Shown: positions 26,413 to 34,550 of the stretch, one piece after another
How the letters are laid out: every line of letters starts with the position of its first letter
How positions within the stretch are numbered: position 1 is the stretch's first letter
NCBI RefSeq assembly: GCF_005280585.1
Contig: NZ_SZVO01000001.1
Location: 124,001-188,000 of the forward strand
Direction of reading: 5' to 3'
DNA length: 64,000 bases
DNA from: Dyadobacter frigoris
GTDB taxonomy: Bacteria; Bacteroidota; Bacteroidia; Cytophagales; Spirosomataceae
Position numbers and translations under genes: made by a program
The notes under the pieces: model-generated
The model's database searches: none
What the model was told of the DNA's origin: nothing
The model's input: only the letters and a program-made list of their open reading frames with translations

Positions 26413-28272
26413 TTAAAGCATAAACTTCAATCTTACCACTTCTTTTTCACTTAGGAAACGCCATTTTCCGCGAGGTAATTCTTTTTTGTCTAATCCTGCA
26501 AAAACGGTACGATCCAGTTTTTGTACTTCATATCCAAGGTGTTCGAACATACGACGAACGATACGGTTTTTTCCGCTATGAATTTCAAGTCCAACCACCA
26601 TAGCATCCGGCGTAACGATTCCTACTTCGTCAGGTTTCACAAAACCATCTTCCAGTTCTAAGCCGGCCTGAAGTTGTTCGAAATCTTCCGTTGTAATTGG
26701 TTTGTCAAGTTCAGCCTGATAAATTTTCTTAATGCCATTTGATGGGTGAGTCAACTTTTCAGCCAGTTCTCCATCGTTCGTCATCAAAAGCAATCCGGTT
26801 GTATTTCTATCCAAACGTCCTACCGGATAAATGCGCTCATAACAAGCTCCTTTAATCAAATCCAAAACTGTTTTACGTTCCTCAGGATCGTCAGTTGTGG
26901 TGATATAATCTTTTGGCTTGTTAATCAACACATAAACCAGTTTTTCACGGCTCAACGCTTTCTTTCCGAATTTCACTACGTCCGATGCTTCAACTTTATG
27001 ACCCATTTCCGTAACTACTTTTCCATTTACAGAAATTTGTCCGGATGCAATCAAATCATCGGCTTCGCGACGGGAACAAATACCGGCGTTGGCAATATAT
27101 CGGTTCAAACGCATTTCAGAACTTTCTTCCTTACGTTTTTTTGAACCAGGTTTTTTATCGTAACCACTTAAATTATAACGGGGTGCGGTTTCAAATCTTC
27201 CAACACGACGGTTTGCTGCTTCTTCAATAGCACGCATTTCTGCCGTTGGATCGGCATCAACTACCTCTTCAAAATCGCTTTTTTTTTTAAAATCTGACTT
27301 TTCGTGTCTCCCGTTTGACGGACGATCTTCTCTTGGTTTGAAAGAACGTGGAGCATCGCTGCTTCTATCAGAACGAGATTTGTCAAAGCTTGGTTTACCA
27401 AAACCCGGCTTATCAAAACTTCTGCCCTCAGATCTTTCTCTCGGTGCAAATTCACCTCTTGGTTTAAATTCACGAGAAGCTCCATCAGATGAACGAGCTC
27501 TATCCGAACCAGATCTTTCAAAACGAGGCTTGTCGGAGCCCGGCTTATCAAAACTTCTGCCCTCAGATCTTTCTCTCGGTGCAAATTCACCTCTTGGTTT
27601 AAATTCACGAGAATCGCCATCACGGTCAGATGAGCGTGGTTTATCGAAAGCGGGTCTTTCAAAACGTGACTTGTCGAAGCTTCTTCCTTCTGATCTTTCT
27701 CTTGGTGCAAATTCGCCTCTTGGTTTGAATCCACGGGAATCTCCATCGCGATCCGAAGAACGGGGTCTGTCAAAAGATGGTCTATCCTGACCGGATCTTT
27801 CCGGCCTGTCTGAACCAGATCTTTCAAAACGCGGCTTGTCGAAGCCAGGCTTATCAAAACTTCTTCCTTCCGATCTTTCTCTTGGTGCAAATTCTCCTCT
27901 TGGTTTGAATCCACGGGAATCTCCATCGCGATCCGAAGGACGGGGTCTATCCTGACCGGGTCCTGATCTGTCAAAACGTGGTTTGTCAAATCCTGGTTTT
28001 GAAAATCCTGGCTTACCGAAGTTCGGTTTGTCATAACGTGGACGTTCTGAATCGAAGCGAGGTTTGTCGCCGCTTGGTCTGTCGTTATAAGATCTTGACG
28101 ATTCAGCGCTTGGACTTGCTGCTCGGAGACTGGATTTTTTGATACTTGGCTTGCTGAAGCGGCTTTCTGCTTCCGGACGTTTTTTACCAAATGGGCGGGC
28201 TGAGGCATTGCCACTTCTTCCCGGAGGACGCGAAGAGCTCGCATCACTCGATTTTGTTATTCTTTTTCTCAT
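26413..28272 (-). CDS. rRNA pseudouridine synthase (RsuA/RluB family) with long repetitive N-terminus
   Basis: A 619-residue protein. The C-terminal part from about residue 385 is a complete RsuA/RluB-type enzyme: an S4 RNA-binding domain (MRLNRYIANAGICSRREADDLI) and a catalytic domain with D488 in GRLDRNTTGLLL, then KIYQAEL and the late HSGKNRIVRRMFEHLGYEV. It isomerises uridine in rRNA. The first 380 or so residues are low-complexity Arg/Ser/Asp/Phe/Pro repeats, including four copies of FKPRGEFAPRERSEGRSFDK separated by FDKP/RFERSGSD variants. This tail is likely disordered and RNA-binding. Long basic extensions are known in Bacteroidota members, but this one is more than half of the protein. 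Confidence 0.93.
   Translation of the reverse strand: MRKRITKSSDASSSRPPGRSGNASARPFGKKRPEAESRFSKPSIKKSSLRAASPSAESSRSYNDRPSGDKPRFDSERPRYDKPNFGKPGFSKPGFDKPRFDRSGPGQDRPRPSDRDGDSRGFKPRGEFAPRERSEGRSFDKPGFDKPRFERSGSDRPERSGQDRPSFDRPRSSDRDGDSRGFKPRGEFAPRERSEGRSFDKSRFERPAFDKPRSSDRDGDSREFKPRGEFAPRERSEGRSFDKPGSDKPRFERSGSDRARSSDGASREFKPRGEFAPRERSEGRSFDKPGFGKPSFDKSRSDRSSDAPRSFKPREDRPSNGRHEKSDFKKKSDFEEVVDADPTAEMRAIEEAANRRVGRFETAPRYNLSGYDKKPGSKKRKEESSEMRLNRYIANAGICSRREADDLIASGQISVNGKVVTEMGHKVEASDVVKFGKKALSREKLVYVLINKPKDYITTTDDPEERKTVLDLIKGACYERIYPVGRLDRNTTGLLLMTNDGELAEKLTHPSNGIKKIYQAELDKPITTEDFEQLQAGLELEDGFVKPDEVGIVTPDAMVVGLEIHSGKNRIVRRMFEHLGYEVQKLDRTVFAGLDKKELPRGKWRFLSEKEVVRLKFML
27409..27909 (-). repeat. 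Four-copy 60-bp repeat inside the pseudouridine synthase gene
   Basis: The 20-residue module FKPRGEFAPRERSEGRSFDK is encoded at 27850-27909, 27670-27729, 27544-27603 and 27409-27468, spaced 180, 126 and 135 bp apart. The DNA of the copies is nearly identical, including synonymous positions, so the copies are recent or homogenised. Confidence 0.85.
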
Positions 28273-28645
28273 TAGGAATGCAGTATCACTACTGGATTTT
28301 TTTTCCTCTCTACAAACTTGTCGTTACTTGGGCTAGTGACATTGATGACCGATGTCATAACAGAATGCCACTAAAACGCATTTACAAACGTATCTGATGT
28401 TCAGAGTACTATGTGTTATTTATGTTTTGAAGTGCAAAGATACACTAAATTTTATTACCAAATATTTTCGTTTCTTTTATCCGAAAAGTGTCATTGCGAC
28501 GTTACTAATAATCGTTACCTGAATCTTGCTTACCGGCAACAAAGAAAATGAGAATAAGAGTTCCGGTGGGGAGAAAATTTGATTGATGTTCTTATTAAAT
28601 AAAACGTCAGTTATTACCCGATATTCATTAAATACTGCACGTCCT
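28273..28645. other. Intergenic region between divergent rsuA-type and AacS genes
   Basis: No gene seen. It holds TGACAT (28337-28342) and ATGTCA (28352-28357), an inverted pair in the leader of the minus-strand gene, and a candidate minus-strand promoter at 28435-28462. The leader of the pseudouridine synthase mRNA would be about 155 nt. Confidence 0.5.
28435..28462 (-). promoter_or_regulatory. Candidate promoter for the pseudouridine synthase gene
   Basis: On the minus strand TTTG (28462-28459) is followed after 16 nt by TATCTTTG (28442-28435), a full match to TAnnTTTG. The spacing is shorter than the usual 19 nt or so. Confidence 0.35.
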
Positions 28646-30595
28646 ATGCCAACGAATATACAGTTACAACCTCTTTGGAAACCAGGAAAAAAACTTACGG
28701 AACAATCAAATCTGAAAAAGTATATGGACTGGCTGTTCGTCAAAAAAGGACTGTATTTCCGTGGCTATCATGATTTGTGGGATTGGTCGGTGACGGATCT
28801 GGAAGATTTTTGGGAAAGTCTATGGCAATATTTTCATATCAAATCGCACGATATTTACCTTGAAGTTTTGCGCAGGCCCAAAAAAGGAATGATTGGAACA
28901 CAATGGTTTCGCCGCTCTCGTCTCAATTATGCCGAACATGTTTTCAGAAATAAAACAAAAGACCATCCAGCTTTACTTTTTCAATCGGAAACACAAGGGG
29001 TGACCAAAATTTCCTGGGAAGAGCTTGAATCTCAGGTAGCGGCCGTTTCAACCTGGCTGCGCCAACGTGGCGTTCGGCCAGGTGACCGGGTTGCAGGGGT
29101 ATTGCCAAATATTCCTCAGGCCGTTACAGCATTTCTGGCGGTTAATGCGATAGGAGCTGTCTGGTCGGGTTGTTCACCTGATTTTGGAAAAGCAGGAATT
29201 GTAGAAAGGCTCTCTCAAATTGAGCCAAAGGTACTATTTGTAACAGACGGTTATCATTACAATGGAAAAACATACGATACCACCGCCACGACGATGGAAC
29301 TTGGTTCTTCTCTTCCCTCTGTAAAGGATATTGTCATGATTTCCAATATTGATTCTCCATCAAAACCTGAGGGAATAAGGTCTTGGGAGGATATTTTGCA
29401 TTTGCCAAATTTTGGAATTGATTTTGAAGCGGTACCTTTTGAGCATCCGATCTGGGTCCTTTATTCATCCGGGACAACCGGAAAGCCGAAAGCGATAACC
29501 CACAGCGTTGGCGGATGTTTGCTGGAACATTTGAAAATACTAGCGATTCATCAAAACGTAAAACCGGGTGATCGCTATTTCTGGTATTCTACAACCGGCT
29601 GGATGATGTGGAATTTTGCGTTGGGCTCTATGTTGTGCGGAGCAACTTTGGTTCTTTATGATGGGTCACCTGCTTTTCCTTCTACACAGGTTTTATGGAC
29701 ATTGGCAGAACGGGCAAAAATCACCCATTTTGGAAGTGGCGCAGCGTATTTTATTAACTGCATGAAATCCGGAACGAGTATCCCCTCTGAAAAACTTTCA
29801 CATTTGGAAACAATTGGATCGACAGGTTCTCCACTTCCACCGGAAGTATTTGAATGGATTTATCAGCATGTAAAAAAGGAAGTCTGGTTAATTTCCTTGA
29901 GTGGCGGAACAGATATTTGTAGTGCTTTTGTTGGTGGAAATCCAATGGAACCCGTTTATCCGGGAGAAATTCAAAGTCGTGCTTTGGGTGCCAAAGTAGA
30001 AGCATTTGATGAAAATGGAAATTCTGTTATTGAAGAATTAGGAGAAATGGTTATCACCCAGCCAATGCCTTCCATGCCGATTTATTTTTGGAATGATGAA
30101 GATAACGAGCGCTACGAAAACAGCTATTTTGAAACCTATCCAAACATCTGGCGTCACGGTGACTGGATTAAAATTACGTCAAGGGGCTCTGTAATTATTT
30201 ACGGAAGATCAGACGCAACGCTAAACCGGGACGGAATCCGGATCGGAACTTCCGAGGTTTATAGTGCCGTTGAAAGCCTTCCGGAGATTAAAGACAGTCT
30301 GGTGGTTTATCTTGAAAAAGAAGATGGAGGAGGATTCATGCCTTTGTTTGTTGTTTTGGAAGAAAATAAAAAGTTAACCGAAACGCTGAAAGAGGAAATC
30401 AAAAACGCATTAAGAACGCAATACAGTCCGCGTCACGTGCCAGATACGATCGAAGCTGTTGCCGCAATTCCGTATACCATTAACGGGAAAAAAATGGAAG
30501 CACCTATCAAGAAAATATTGATGGGCATGGATCCGGCAAAAGCGGTTAGCAAGGATACGATGCGAAATCCGGAGGCTTTGGATGGGTTTGTTTGA
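28646..30595 (+). CDS. Acetoacetyl-CoA synthetase (acetoacetate-CoA ligase)
   Basis: About 649 residues of the ANL (acyl-adenylating) superfamily. It activates acetoacetate to acetoacetyl-CoA, linking ketone bodies or PHB breakdown to central metabolism. The N-terminal cap domain with LWDWSVTDLEDFWESLWQYF is typical of AacS and acetyl-CoA synthetases. The AMP-binding P-loop is VLYSSGTTGKPKAITHS, with WMMWNFALG and later YGRSDATLNRDGIRIGTSEVY. The C-terminal catalytic lysine is in TINGKKMEAPIKK. I prefer the ATG at 28646 (MPTNIQLQPLWKPGK) over one at 28583. AacS is preferred to acetyl-CoA synthetase on the WFRRSRLNYAEH block and overall pattern. Confidence 0.9.
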   Translation: MPTNIQLQPLWKPGKKLTEQSNLKKYMDWLFVKKGLYFRGYHDLWDWSVTDLEDFWESLWQYFHIKSHDIYLEVLRRPKKGMIGTQWFRRSRLNYAEHVFRNKTKDHPALLFQSETQGVTKISWEELESQVAAVSTWLRQRGVRPGDRVAGVLPNIPQAVTAFLAVNAIGAVWSGCSPDFGKAGIVERLSQIEPKVLFVTDGYHYNGKTYDTTATTMELGSSLPSVKDIVMISNIDSPSKPEGIRSWEDILHLPNFGIDFEAVPFEHPIWVLYSSGTTGKPKAITHSVGGCLLEHLKILAIHQNVKPGDRYFWYSTTGWMMWNFALGSMLCGATLVLYDGSPAFPSTQVLWTLAERAKITHFGSGAAYFINCMKSGTSIPSEKLSHLETIGSTGSPLPPEVFEWIYQHVKKEVWLISLSGGTDICSAFVGGNPMEPVYPGEIQSRALGAKVEAFDENGNSVIEELGEMVITQPMPSMPIYFWNDEDNERYENSYFETYPNIWRHGDWIKITSRGSVIIYGRSDATLNRDGIRIGTSEVYSAVESLPEIKDSLVVYLEKEDGGGFMPLFVVLEENKKLTETLKEEIKNALRTQYSPRHVPDTIEAVAAIPYTINGKKMEAPIKKILMGMDPAKAVSKDTMRNPEALDGFV

Positions 30596-30662
30596 AATGT
30601 AGCCTATGTTTCATACATATTGGTGCTGCCTTTGGCGATAGTCCACCTGTTCTTAATTTTTA

Positions 30663-31019
30663 CTAAACAATAATGGGCCCATACACCTTCTTTCGGTATA
30701 TGAAGATTAACTCTGGATGAGGAAGGAGTATAGTTTTTAATCTCACAAAATACGAACGCGGTGTTTTTATGATGTGATTTCCTCCTGAATGATCATCAAA
30801 ATAGAAGCCCCTTGGTGGTTTTAAATCAGACATTGGTTTTACAGATATAGGTATGGCCCTTTTTCTGTAACAGCCTAGAAAATAATTATTTAACATAGAA
30901 TTCGCAACCGCTGCCCTAATAATAGCGGTGCTGTCAGAAGTGAACGTTTTTGGATCATCACGACTTTGACAGGAAAAGATAATTACTGTAAGGAACCCGA
31001 TGTATTTCAAATTTTTCAT
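30663..31019 (-). CDS. Small predicted lipoprotein, unknown function
   Basis: 118 residues with a short signal sequence and lipobox FSCQS (Cys17). The rest is basic, with a PPRGFYFDDHSGG segment. I recognise no family. It is the last gene of a minus-strand, AT-rich accessory block that includes two barrel-like proteins and a larger lipoprotein, so it may be exported to the same envelope location. It could also be the remnant of a longer gene, as it ends abruptly in a hydrophobic strand. Confidence 0.5.
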   Translation of the reverse strand: MKNLKYIGFLTVIIFSCQSRDDPKTFTSDSTAIIRAAVANSMLNNYFLGCYRKRAIPISVKPMSDLKPPRGFYFDDHSGGNHIIKTPRSYFVRLKTILLPHPELIFIYRKKVYGPIIV

Positions 31020-31067
31020 GAGAATTCATTTATCGGATACGAATGGAATTAAAATTTTCCAATTCAG

Positions 31068-31697
31068 TTAATTAAATCGTTTCCCAACTGAAAGAGACAA
31101 GTTCGTTATTACATCACCATTGGTATCGGCCTGAAAATTTGCAGTAGTTCCAAGGAAAAAAGATTTTCCTAAAGAATGATTATAAAACAATTCCGGAGAG
31201 CCGCCAACCGCATAAGTTTTCTGGGGAGTTGAATTGAATATGTAGGTTGCCGGATATGGGAGGCTTGTTGTTTTTGGATCGAATATAATTATTAATTTGT
31301 CAAAATAAGATGAGGATTGATATCTTAAAATGGCAGATGCCCGAATTCCAAATTCGTTTCTTTTCCCTCTCATAAAGCTATATGCAATGCCACCGGATAT
31401 TTGAAGACCACCCGCGGTATAGCGATAGGAATGATCCATTACATTGCCATCTGCTTGGATGGATGTTATTCTGTAAGATCCGTCATGTATAGTTGCACCC
31501 AGAGCTGTGGTCCAGGAAAGTTTTTTGTGAAAGTATTTTCCAAAAGTAATGTTTTCGGAAATCCCTCTCATATCACCCGAACCATGTTTACTAAAGCCGC
31601 CCGTTATACTTGCGTATTTATTGAGCTGACTTTGGTTGGTTTGGGCATTTAATGTATGAGACAGAAATAATATAATCAGAGGGGATAATACTTTCAT
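31068..31697 (-). CDS. Predicted outer-membrane beta-barrel protein, paralogue A
   Basis: 209 residues with a signal peptide ending LNAQ. The mature part alternates hydrophobic and polar residues and ends NLSLSVGKRFN, as small eight-strand barrels do. It is clearly related to the next gene: both share the LSW-T-LG-TIHDGS block, HxLSYRYT or DHSYRYT, RYQSSS, a PQ-TY-VGG segment, and a -DTNGD- turn before the last strand. The pair arose by tandem duplication. Function unknown. Confidence 0.65.
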   Translation of the reverse strand: MKVLSPLIILFLSHTLNAQTNQSQLNKYASITGGFSKHGSGDMRGISENITFGKYFHKKLSWTTALGATIHDGSYRITSIQADGNVMDHSYRYTAGGLQISGGIAYSFMRGKRNEFGIRASAILRYQSSSYFDKLIIIFDPKTTSLPYPATYIFNSTPQKTYAVGGSPELFYNHSLGKSFFLGTTANFQADTNGDVITNLSLSVGKRFN

Positions 31698-31709
31698 AAA
31701 TAATGTGTG

Positions 31710-32342
31710 TTAGAACCGTCTTCCAATAGTAAAAGACAGTTGTGGGAAAATAGTATCTCCGTTGGTATCCAATTGCAATCCGGTCGTTAAACCCAGCAAT
31801 ATTTTTTGCTTAATTGTATAGCTGACAAAAAGTTGTGAGATCCCACCGACGGAATAGGTTCGTTGGGGAGATGTATTTTCATTAATAAAGATAGGTACTG
31901 GTAAGCCTGTTGCAATAGGGAATAACATTGTTACATCATCTGGAACAGAAGAAGACTGATAGCGAAAAAGTCCGCCAATTCGAACTCCCATATCCCAGTT
32001 TTTAGTCCGTAAAAAATAATAGCCAATTTTTCCAACAAGTTGAGCGCCCGCGGTGGTATATCGGTAAGACAAATCATGAACCTCGCCGCTTGCTTCTGTA
32101 ACCAGTAGAAGATCCGATCCATCATGTATTGTCATTCCTAATTCGGTAGACCATGATAATCTTTTTTGAAAATACCTTTCGTATTCTACGCCAAGCATTA
32201 AACCTTGAATGTCACCAGTTCCAAGTTTTCCTCTGCCGATGTTGAGTTTTAAAGATTGAGTTGGAAGCAATCGAGTATTTTGGGAAATTGCTTGTTTGAT
32301 ATTACAGATAAGAAAGAATATGAGAAAGAGATTTTTTTTCAT
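31710..32342 (-). CDS. Predicted outer-membrane beta-barrel protein, paralogue B
   Basis: 210 residues, signal peptide ending AISQ, ending PQLSFTIGRRF with the C-terminal Phe typical of barrel proteins. It shares order and motifs with the following paralogue (12 bp away): GTGDIQG, FQKRLSWSTELGMTIHDGS, RYQSSS, TYSVGG and LDTNGD. The tandem arrangement and same operon with a lipoprotein suggest a small envelope complex. No enzyme motif is visible. Confidence 0.65.
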   Translation of the reverse strand: MKKNLFLIFFLICNIKQAISQNTRLLPTQSLKLNIGRGKLGTGDIQGLMLGVEYERYFQKRLSWSTELGMTIHDGSDLLLVTEASGEVHDLSYRYTTAGAQLVGKIGYYFLRTKNWDMGVRIGGLFRYQSSSVPDDVTMLFPIATGLPVPIFINENTSPQRTYSVGGISQLFVSYTIKQKILLGLTTGLQLDTNGDTIFPQLSFTIGRRF

Positions 32343-32403
32343 AAATTTGGGAAAAACGAACTGGCCCTTTATAGACCAGTTCTGATTACAAAATTATTTT
32401 TAC

Positions 32404-33483
32404 TTAAAATTTTCTTTTGAAGTTCATATAGCTAATTTGGTATAGTTGTGTCAATGGGTCGGTAAATTGAACAGTTGCTTTCCCTAGATCATTATCCCAA
32501 GAGCCGTGATTAATAGTATAAGAAAAATTAGGCCCTCCATTTGTTGAAGGTATACCAATGGTAGAAGTGGAAGATGAACCTCCATCTCTTTCCCACCAGT
32601 TTTCTATCATAAAGTTGCCAAAAGTGGTTTTATTCCAATTCCCAAGTGAATGGTTGAAATCATACCAAGCATTATTTCTAAAATGTTTTCTTTTTGTTTT
32701 ATCGAATTTACGTACTGAGACTTCTGTTCCTGTGGCACTAACTACAATTACCTTTAGCTCGAGCTTTCCAGATGTCCAATGCTCGACCGCATTTAAATTA
32801 GTTATTTGAATTAAACCAGCATATTCTGCACCCCCGTCTAATCTGCCATTGTTATAAAGTTCCACATTCTCATCTGTACCAACTACATAAACATCATTTT
32901 CCCAAGCAAATTCCTCGTCTACGACTTGCACCCAAGTCCAGGTTCCATTTATATTGGCTCTATAAGCATCGACCCCTTCCGGTGCAGAGCTAATACGTTG
33001 TGAACTTTGTTCATCTGAAAGAGATTCAATCGGTTGAATTACACCAAGTGGTTCGGACATAATGACGTCAGCGGAACGTGCTTCGGGATGATCTACTCTT
33101 CCATCTTCAATTGTTTCAGCCCTTGGGTAAAATACCAGCGGTTCATTATTGTTTACCAATGGTTTTATCAATCCAACAAGCTGTTCAAGTAGAACCATAG
33201 ATTTTTTATACTTATCAATTTCTCGATGTGAGGCTATGATGTCTGTGATATAAACATTGTAATCTCCATGCTTCTGCTTTAGACATTCCACCAGAATGTA
33301 CTGTCTAAACTGGTCTTCTTTTGCAAGGTTAAGAATCTCAACCATAACTTTCTCCTGAAGCTTACGTAGTGGAGTATGTTCATTAATAGACTCCAGACGA
33401 TTGTTGACAAGAGGAGTTTGACATTTGGTAAGTAAACCAACGATTAAAAAAACCGCAATGGTTAATTGAAAACATTTTTTCAT
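32404..33483 (-). CDS. Predicted lipoprotein of unknown function
   Basis: 359 residues. The N-terminus has a hydrophobic segment and Cys21 in LLTKCQT, a weak lipobox with Lys before Cys. A helical, charged region covers about 35-110. From about 165 comes a beta-rich part with APEGVDAY, NINGTWTWVQVVDEEF and a long Gly/Asn/Trp segment (NWWERDGGSSSTS) towards the C-terminus that ends in aromatic residues. I could not place it in a family; a distant DUF3103-like similarity crossed my mind but is not supported. A strong hairpin lies 41-93 bp before its start. Confidence 0.6.
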   Translation of the reverse strand: MKKCFQLTIAVFLIVGLLTKCQTPLVNNRLESINEHTPLRKLQEKVMVEILNLAKEDQFRQYILVECLKQKHGDYNVYITDIIASHREIDKYKKSMVLLEQLVGLIKPLVNNNEPLVFYPRAETIEDGRVDHPEARSADVIMSEPLGVIQPIESLSDEQSSQRISSAPEGVDAYRANINGTWTWVQVVDEEFAWENDVYVVGTDENVELYNNGRLDGGAEYAGLIQITNLNAVEHWTSGKLELKVIVVSATGTEVSVRKFDKTKRKHFRNNAWYDFNHSLGNWNKTTFGNFMIENWWERDGGSSSTSTIGIPSTNGGPNFSYTINHGSWDNDLGKATVQFTDPLTQLYQISYMNFKRKF

Positions 33484-33523
33484 AATTTTGTCTTGGTTTA
33501 ATTGTGGAAACAGTTGGACTTCT

Positions 33524-33576
33524 GCAAAGTCACCTGCTGCCCGTGGGGACCAACCGAAGGGTGAAGGTGGCTTTGC
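33524..33576 (-). ncRNA. Structured RNA candidate in the leader of the 359-residue lipoprotein gene
   Basis: GCAAAGTCACCT (33524-33535) pairs with AGGTGGCTTTGC (33565-33576) over 12 bp with one G-T wobble. Inside are short internal loops and a second CCC/GGG stem with GG/CC closing a small loop (33540-33561). The stem is too far from T-runs to be a normal terminator. It lies 41 bp before the next start codon, so a 5' regulatory element or small RNA is possible. Confidence 0.4.
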
Positions 33577-33596
33577 TTCTTGTAAACGTAAAACTT

Positions 33597-33628
33597 AAAA
33601 AGTGGCCTGTCAATAGCCAACCAACTTT
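33597..33628 (-). terminator. Probable terminator of the Crp/Fnr-type gene
   Basis: Minus strand AAAGTTGG ... CCACTTTTT with a bulge and an inner GGC/GCC pair, ending in five T. It lies 17 bp past the regulator stop. Confidence 0.4.
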
Positions 33629-33644
33629 CTCAACATAGGTTGAT

Positions 33645-34250
33645 TCATGTACCTACATTAATTTTTGCTACGTTTTTGTAAGCCTTAAAGGCAAATTCTC
33701 TTCGAATACGAGAAAGGTGGGTAGGTGTAATGCCCAGATAACTGGCGATGTGCTGCATCTTAACTCGATTGGCGATATGCCGGTGTGTTTCTATAAAATC
33801 TTCATAACGTTTATAAGCTGTCTGCATCTGAGAACCATACATGCGTTTTTCTGATATATGCAGATAACTCTGAATAAGATGAAAGGCAGGTTCATAAAGC
33901 TCAGGAAATTCAGCCATTAAGGTTCGGTAATCTTCTCTGGTTATTTGATAAAGTATCACTGGAGTACAGGTTTCAATATATTCAAGTGACGGATTACCAC
34001 TAAAAAAGCTTTCTGTCGAAAAAATCGGGTTTCCCTCGGCAGCAAACCAATTTGTCCATTGCATTTCCAGCGACTGATAATAGCAACGAACAACGCCTTC
34101 TTTTATAAAATATAAATTTTGCTGGTGTTGACCGGGAGATAGAATCGTTTCATATTCTGCTAACTTTTTGACGGTAATTTTGGAAAGAAGTGCTTTACTG
34201 GCTGATGGACTAGCAAAATTTTGCAGGTCGTAGTTGAAAAGTTTTAACAT
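33645..34250 (-). CDS. Crp/Fnr-family transcription regulator
   Basis: A 201-residue regulator. The N-terminal cyclic-nucleotide-like beta roll covers about 20-120 (ILSPGQHQQNLYFIKEGVVRCYY, with a Gly-Glu position but no cAMP-type Arg-Ser pocket). A long dimerisation helix follows, then a C-terminal helix-turn-helix (about 163-186: MQHIASYLGITPTHLSRIRREF), as in small Bacteroidota regulators of this group. It heads the minus-strand accessory block and may control it or itself. Ligand unknown. Confidence 0.88.
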   Translation of the reverse strand: MLKLFNYDLQNFASPSASKALLSKITVKKLAEYETILSPGQHQQNLYFIKEGVVRCYYQSLEMQWTNWFAAEGNPIFSTESFFSGNPSLEYIETCTPVILYQITREDYRTLMAEFPELYEPAFHLIQSYLHISEKRMYGSQMQTAYKRYEDFIETHRHIANRVKMQHIASYLGITPTHLSRIRREFAFKAYKNVAKINVGT

Positions 34251-34550
34251 CTCGGTATGAGTAGTAAGTGTGGGAACTTTTAATTAGAAGACTTTCATAT
34301 CGTTGCGTAAAAGTATTTAATTAAAAATGACAAACAGTTACTACAAGTCACCTTTTTTAATCAAATATTGACTATCTCAAATTTATTTTTATTGCTTAAA
34401 ACCGCTAACAAGATTAGTCTCGAAATCATAGAAAACTGCTTTGCCATTATATTTAAAACCAGCACAAGGATTTATCCCTGCCATTCGTTAATTGCATGTT
34501 TATTAACCCAAATAAAATTTTAACTTTACTCATTAAAAAGTAATTTATAA
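34251..34550. other. Intergenic region between divergent Crp/Fnr-type and S41 protease genes
   Basis: AT-rich, no gene, no clear promoter or repeat seen. TAACTTTA near 34519 is a partial match to the TAnnTTTG box for the protease gene. Confidence 0.4.

Noticed and set aside
27261-28247. A 328-residue minus-strand frame and a 150-residue plus-strand frame (27338-27790) inside the pseudouridine synthase gene
   Set aside because: Both are shadows of the repetitive, low-complexity N-terminus; the in-frame protein has the conserved S4 and catalytic domains.
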